A program made the translations under genes and the position numbers. DNA of 64,000 bases from Salvator merianae. Taxonomy: Eukaryota > Chordata > Lepidosauria > Squamata > Teiidae. The stretch spans positions 49,846,212 through 49,910,211 of the forward strand of contig QVOM02000112.1 in assembly GCA_003586115.2 (NCBI GenBank), given 5' to 3'. How positions within the stretch are numbered: the first letter of the stretch is position 1; each line of letters opens with the position of its first letter. The notes beneath the pieces are model-generated. The model was not told where the DNA came from. It did not search any database and saw only the letters and a program-made list of their open reading frames with translations. Shown piece after piece: positions 58,730 to 64,000 of the stretch.

Positions 58730-61600
58730 CAAGGCTTTGTCAAAAGGCACACAATCTCTGGAGCAAGTTCCCAGCACTCTGGTGAACTCAGTCCCTCTGA
58801 AAGCATGGGGGTGGAGTTCAGATATACCACTCCTTTACTTAGCAATTTATCTCAGAAGTGGCAGATGACACCGGTCTCCTCCGAGTAAGCGATTGAGCTT
58901 GTGAGTGAGGAAGTTGCATGTACCTCTCTCTCCCTGACTCAAAAGCTGTGATTTCAACAGGAATTCTAGGTGCAAAGCTCAGTATACAGCAAGAACCAAC
59001 ACACACACAGCAGCAGTGCCTCTCTGCGGGTGGAAGGGGTAGAGTCAAAGGCATACCCAGAAAGGTGGTCTTTTGGTATCTCCTCAATGGAAGCACATGA
59101 AGTTCAGCCCATGTTGAATCTTGAACACAAGATGTAGGATGGACATTGGCGGAACCAAAGTCTTACAGTTCAGTTTTTGAAGCCACAGTGGAGTGAGCTT
59201 GGGGCAAAGCCAAACACCAGAGTTCAGCTCATGTTGAAGGATGCAGGGAGGACCTTGATTGCAGCTCTTAAGATGCAGGGTGGAGCGCAGCAAAAACCTG
59301 AGATGTAGCAGTGGACCAAGTAAAATCTAGAGACACTGAGTGAACAAGGGGCCTGTTTTTATATCCAAAAGCACATCCTGCAGACAGGTAGGAAACTGGG
59401 CTTCCCAGGTGGGGGAAAAAAGTGGTAGACAAGGAAAGTGGGCAACATTCAGGCCTTCCAAGTCATGTAAACAAACTGTATTGATCCAATCAGTTATTCA
59501 GCTTGGTCAACGATGTTATCTTGCAGCTGCCCTCACCCAAGGTGTAAACTCTGTTTATGTGTCACCTTCCTGCAGCAGGTAGACAGGATTAACTCTTTTT
59601 GTGGCATGAAAGCAGGTTTTAAGAAAAGGGGATTTAGACAGGAAAAGCAGGCATTGCCAAGGATTTTGAATCAGCTGGCCTTATGAGGGGAAGGAAATGC
59701 ATCACAAGAAAACCATGCTTTCTATTAGCTAAATTGGACTCAGAGCTTACTGCAAGCTTCATTGCGGAAAATAGTCCTTAGCACTGTCTAGTCCAGATCC
59801 CTGTATTCTTGCCTCAGATATCCAGCTGGAGAAAAAGAAAGGAACACATTGCATAACACTCCTAGGTTAATGGCTAGGGGGGGCACGGACACACAGCAGA
59901 GCTGCACTCGCATGGCTTCTGGCAGATCAATTTTTCTATGAAATGTGAATGGTGTTTGCCACCATTTCAGGGTAACCACCCTTGTGTTTAAAAGATATTT
60001 TAACTAATTCTGCCTGTCCCTTGAACCAGGTGGGAAAAGATTTGGGAACTGTTTTTTCTTCACATATTCAAAGAAGATTATATTCAGGGCTTCATAGTGG
60101 TATCATTGCATTTTTGAGATGCTTATGCTATAAGTGCATTTGAGTCACCATTGATTATTGCACTGCAAACTGACCAAAGATGTACCTTTTTGCCCAGATT
60201 TTAGGGGTTTATTGCCTATTTATCATTACGGCTAGTTATGTGATTTTTTTTTTTAAAGTAACAATTACTATGTTGTTGGATATTTTTGGACTGATTCTGG
60301 GATCATTAAATGATGGGATCTGACTGGGATCATTAAGTGATGGAGGGGTGGGTAAGACACAGGCTACAAAACTGAATTAAACAAGCAAGCAAATAAATAA
60401 TGTATAATCTTCTTGTAAAAAAAAATCTATGCATGACCTGTTGAGCAAGCCTTTCTAAATATAAAATAATAAAACTTTTATACAACAGCAGAACAGGGAC
60501 AAGATGGAAGTGAGGAGGTAGGGAGCAGGGGAACTGCTTTGTGCAGCCCATTGCAGTCAGTGTGCCCAGTTCTGATCTATAATGGATCAAGACCAGGTTG
60601 GGGGAAGGGAGAAAGATTTAAAAAAGAAGAAAAGCACATCAGTTAGCTCACTGCCATCTCCACCCTGCTGTCCAGATTTCACTGGGCCTGCAGCAGCATA
60701 CATTCTGTGCATGCATGCCAAATTGTGTAACTTCCACCATAGGATACCTGCTGAAGCCATGAATTTATACTGAAGTGCAAATGGTTCCAGGACTGGGGAT
60801 TAATGCAAGGGCACGGAGAAACAGGAAGTATCAACATATGCAACGGAAAACCATGGTTTGCAGAACTACAAATGTGTGTGGGGGAAGAAGAAAATATGAA
60901 AATGCTCAGAAGTCATGGAATTTAGGGTGGGAATTCAAGAGAAAAACGGATTAAGGAGAAAGACCAATTAAGTGTGATGAAGCATGGTTTGCTAATCACT
61001 ATGTTTACCCTCCCTCACCTCCCACTGTTTCTCGAATGCCAGCAGGTGTTGGCTTATTTCGACTTTCATGCCACTCAATGCAGAAATTTTCAGCACTGTC
61101 TGCAAGTCATTGTCCTTAACGCATCTTTCAACAAATTGCCAACCCACCTTTTTTTTTGGAGTGCCCATACGACAGCCCAGACCTTTTCTCAACTGAGTTC
61201 TTTGCTGGATGATAAGCTCTGAGGGTATTTCTTAACTGTCAGCTTTCGGTAATCAGCAGTGATTTGCATACCTCAATCCTGCACAGTTCAGCTTCAAGTT
61301 ATGCAAGGGAAGCTATATTTTTCATAGCAGACATCACCAAAATCATGCTGTACAAGGACTCTTGTACATGAGGGTTGGCTATAATTAAAATAAATGAGAC
61401 TGCATCTGTAGTGATTGGGCACCTTCAATGTTTTCTGTTTCTCCCATATGCCATTCCTTTAAAATATTTGTTCAAGGTTATGCTGTAACCTTGTGATCTT
61501 CAAGCTAGATATGACTCACCTTGTAATAATTCCATCAAGCTAATTGCTTTAAAAAATGGTAGTGGTAGAGATATAACCCCCCATTCTCTCCATGCATGTA
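58730..61600. other. No gene seen
   Basis: Mixed-composition DNA without a recognised repeat or a splice-bounded coding frame. The minus-strand donor-like TACAAG/GTGAGT near 61515 has only a 20-bp candidate exon upstream, too little to call. Confidence 0.3.
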
Positions 61601-61609
61601 TCCATGCAT

Positions 61610-61630
61610 ACACACACACACACACACACA
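61610..61630. repeat. (CA)n microsatellite
   Basis: About ten CA units flanked on both sides by 'catgcat'-type words. Confidence 0.85.
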
Positions 61631-62399
61631 TGCATGAACGCACACCCAAACCCACGCACCAATGTAAGCTTGGTCTTACCCAGTTCCTCCTCCAAGCATT
61701 TCCTACAAACTGTCAACTTCCCACAGGAATCCACCCACATTACACATCTTAACACAATGCTCTCAACAAAGACATATCAGCCCTCAATGTTCTCAGGCTT
61801 ATGTTCCACCCACCTTCAGTCTCTCTACGTTTACCAGCTCTGTAATTAAGTATTAAGCGAAAGCAGCCCTATTCAAGCAGGAAGACTGTTGTTTAGTAGT
61901 GCAGTAGGTTTAGTGCCTCTGAGTTACATCTCTTTGTACCACAGTGCAACTATAGGTTTTATTCTGCAGATTAAATGAATGCAAGAAAAGACATTAGAAT
62001 GGCTCCCCACACCATATCTCTAAAGCTTTGTCCTCTTCCATTTTTTTCCTGGCAACAATCAGAGTACTTTGCAAGGCTGAAGCTGCATCCACACTATGGT
62101 ACACTGCAGCAACTTATCGATGGGAGCTTTTGCTCCTGTCTCAGGTGCAAGGCATACAGTGTTTTTAGGTCATCTGCCTCACCCCCTCACTCTCTTTGAA
62201 ACTGGGAGATGGAAGATGCAGCAGAAAGTGATTTTCCAAAGGAAATTGGCCATTTTCTGTGCGATGGAAAATCCTTCTGGCTGGATTGCAGCACCAGTAG
62301 ATTGCTACACAGCAGCGGCCAAGAGCATCTGAAAGCAGTAAGCACTCTCAGGCTGCAGTCACATCTGATGTTTAAGACAGTCAAGGGGGAAGAAGAGCA

Positions 62400-62560
62400 C
62401 TTTGCTGGCAGGGGACAGCAGAAGAGCAGATCAGGAGCCAAAAGCAGGGAAGTTCAAAGGTGAGACTGTTTGAGATGGCACGCAAGCTTGACAGAGCAGC
62501 AGCAGGCCACTCATTCCCTTAACCTGATTGCCCAATCAGTTCCCCTGCCTGCAACTTTAC
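62400..62560 (+). repeat. Duplicated segment, copy 1
   Basis: It shares 'gttcaaaggtga', then 'aagcttgacagagcagcag', then 'ccctaacctgat'-like and 'cccctgcctg' in the same order with 63106-63235. This is a local segmental duplication or two copies of one unnamed repeat, on either side of the SOX14-like fragment. Confidence 0.6.
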
Positions 62561-62655
62561 AGAACTGCACAATTGCACAAACCTCAGAGGCAAAGCAGGG
62601 CAAAGAGTCAAAGCTCCCTGCTGCCCCTTGATCTTCTTCCCAGCTGCCCATCTAT

Positions 62656-62760
62656 ATTGTGCATTTTAGAGTTTTCCTGAGCCATCTTGTGACACTGGTC
62701 CCAGGACCACACTATGAAGGCATTCATAGGACATTTGATATGGTTTGAGGGCTTGGACAT
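62656..62760 (-). pseudogene. SOX14-like HMG-box fragment
   Basis: The minus strand starts [19 protein letters not shown] and continues [15 protein letters not shown], 35 residues. This closely follows the N-terminus of the SoxB2 factor SOX14 (MSKPSDHIKRPMNAF, then VWSRGQRRKMAQENPKMHN). Several conserved basic residues are changed (R to C, R to W/D, RR to CH). After HN the match decays within about ten codons. SoxB2 genes are usually single-exon, so this may be a truncated retrocopy or a transduced fragment. It cannot make a working HMG box. SOX21 is a less likely source because it has VDHV rather than SDHI. Confidence 0.65.
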
Positions 62761-63105
62761 GGTGCTATGCCAGCTGAATGTCTCCTCAAGCAGCTCAGAT
62801 GGTGCCAGCAGCTCTCGCGGCTCACTCTGTTCCACTTCTCCCTCCTTCCCTTCTTGCTGAGGTGACCTGCCTCACCCGAGTTTCAACGGATTGTGCCAGG
62901 TCTTCCTGCAATCCAGTCCTTGCCCAGACACCTCAATAGATGGCTGGGCAGGGAGAGGGAGTGCACCAAAGGAAGCAAGGAGCAGAGTGAGACCAAAAGG
63001 GAATCCAGGCTCACCTTCTCCTTTGGGCGGCTCTGTAGAGGGTTTCTACTGGATCACCTCAAGGGCTCAAGGGCTGAGGATCAGCAGTGTGGCAGAAAGT
63101 GCCCA

Positions 63106-63235
63106 GTTTTGCTAGCAGGGGAAGGTGGGGAGGTTCAAAGGTGAAGCTGTTAGGGACCGTGCATAAGCTTGACAGAGCAGCAGTAGGGCATGCATTCCCC
63201 TAACCTGATCATCCAAACAGCTCCCCTGCCTGAAG
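63106..63235 (+). repeat. Duplicated segment, copy 2
   Basis: This is the counterpart of 62400-62560 ('aagcttgacagagcagcag' and 'cccctaacctgatcat'). The roughly 540 bp between the copies contains the SOX14-like fragment. Confidence 0.6.
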
Positions 63236-63239
63236 TTGA

Positions 63240-64000
63240 TCGATGATTCTGGTTCCTAACTTTTGAGCAGCAGTTGCTTGTGCATTTCACTGTGCAGCCA
63301 AACACATCAAGCCCACTTCATCAGCATCTTCTGCATCAGTTGCATTCATAAATCATGAAAACTTCTGGAATCCCTGAGAACAACAATGTGCTTGTTACTT
63401 TCCAGAGAAGTCAAGTTCAGGAGGAAGGAGACATAGAATTGGCACTTGATGATGTATCCTGAGGGTTCCTCCAATCCCGTCAGCAAAAGATCTTCTTGGA
63501 ATGGGGTCTGGGGCTCTACAGCCCTTCTTTGCTCTCGTCACTGAAATATGCTCTAGAAGGGCACCTCCTAGTCATTCCCCCATGGCATTCATCCCAGCAT
63601 GTCCCCCTCATCTAAGAATGTACAGAATTGCACACTTTGTAACAAAAAAAGGAGAAAGAGTGGGGAGTGGGGAGTGTGAGGATAGAGGAAGGTGGCCTTA
63701 CCCTCCCCTGAGAAGCCAGATTTGACTGATGGAATTGCATCCAATCACAGAGGGCACAGAGAGAAGGATAGGAGGGGTAGAGGGGGGGGAAGTACCCTTT
63801 CACAGGACAGAGGTCAACGAGGCTGACAAGTATGGACAAAGAAACATGAACCGAGTAAGCACTAAATTAGATGGGTGTGGTTAAACCAATAATGATGTAA
63901 GTCCCTGTCATACCCTAAGATGGACTAATCTGTTGAGGTGTGACTGGGCCTTCAGAGTTCTTTTTCCCACTCTGTAGGAAGAACAGTTCAGAGGACTCTT
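63240..64000. other. No gene seen
   Basis: Moderate GC. Open frames of up to 75 codons lack splice sites and recognisable residues. Confidence 0.35.

Overview
This is a vertebrate nuclear window, and most likely a squamate reptile. The evidence is the mix of interspersed repeats: RTE-BovB LINEs, L2/CR1-clade LINEs, an L1 LINE, a Penelope-like element with a GIY-YIG domain, tRNA-headed SINEs and many short inverted-repeat DNA elements. There are no prokaryotic features. Outside one GC-rich block at about 32.3-34.0 kb the sequence is AT-rich. Most open frames are short and fall inside old repeats.

Layout. 0.8-1.2 kb: C-terminal fragment of an L2-type reverse transcriptase. 1.9-3.9 kb: decayed BovB with a repeat inserted in it. 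3.9-4.75 kb: 3' part of a Penelope-like element. 5-20 kb: introns or intergenic DNA with inverted-repeat elements, a second BovB fragment (minus), a tRNA SINE, a CpG-rich repeat at 16.55-17.1 kb and an L2/CR1 RT fragment. 21.3-31.2 kb: a candidate multi-exon gene on the minus strand. 32.3-34.0 kb: a CpG island that is the natural promoter for it. 34-64 kb: no gene recognised; SINEs, an L1 (minus, 41.9-44.8 kb), an L1 3' end (plus, about 57 kb), a Tc1/mariner remnant, GC-rich repeats, palindromic elements, simple repeats, and a SOX14-like HMG-box fragment at 62.7 kb.

The main result is the gene model. Eight consecutive minus-strand exons, each bounded by usable splice sites, join in phase with no stop. 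They give a predicted 195-residue protein from an ATG at 31101 to a TGA at 21714, with an AATAAA about 390 bp further on. I do not recognise the protein. It has a short, possibly beta-rich N-terminal part, a charged coiled-coil-like stretch, a proline run with an acidic segment, and a Trp-rich, basic C-terminus. One exon has a weak acceptor, and the 5' exon in or near the CpG island is not settled.

I found no undescribed multi-gene system. The items most worth a second look are this gene, the SOX14-like fragment, and several unnamed repeat families whose ends can be seen here.
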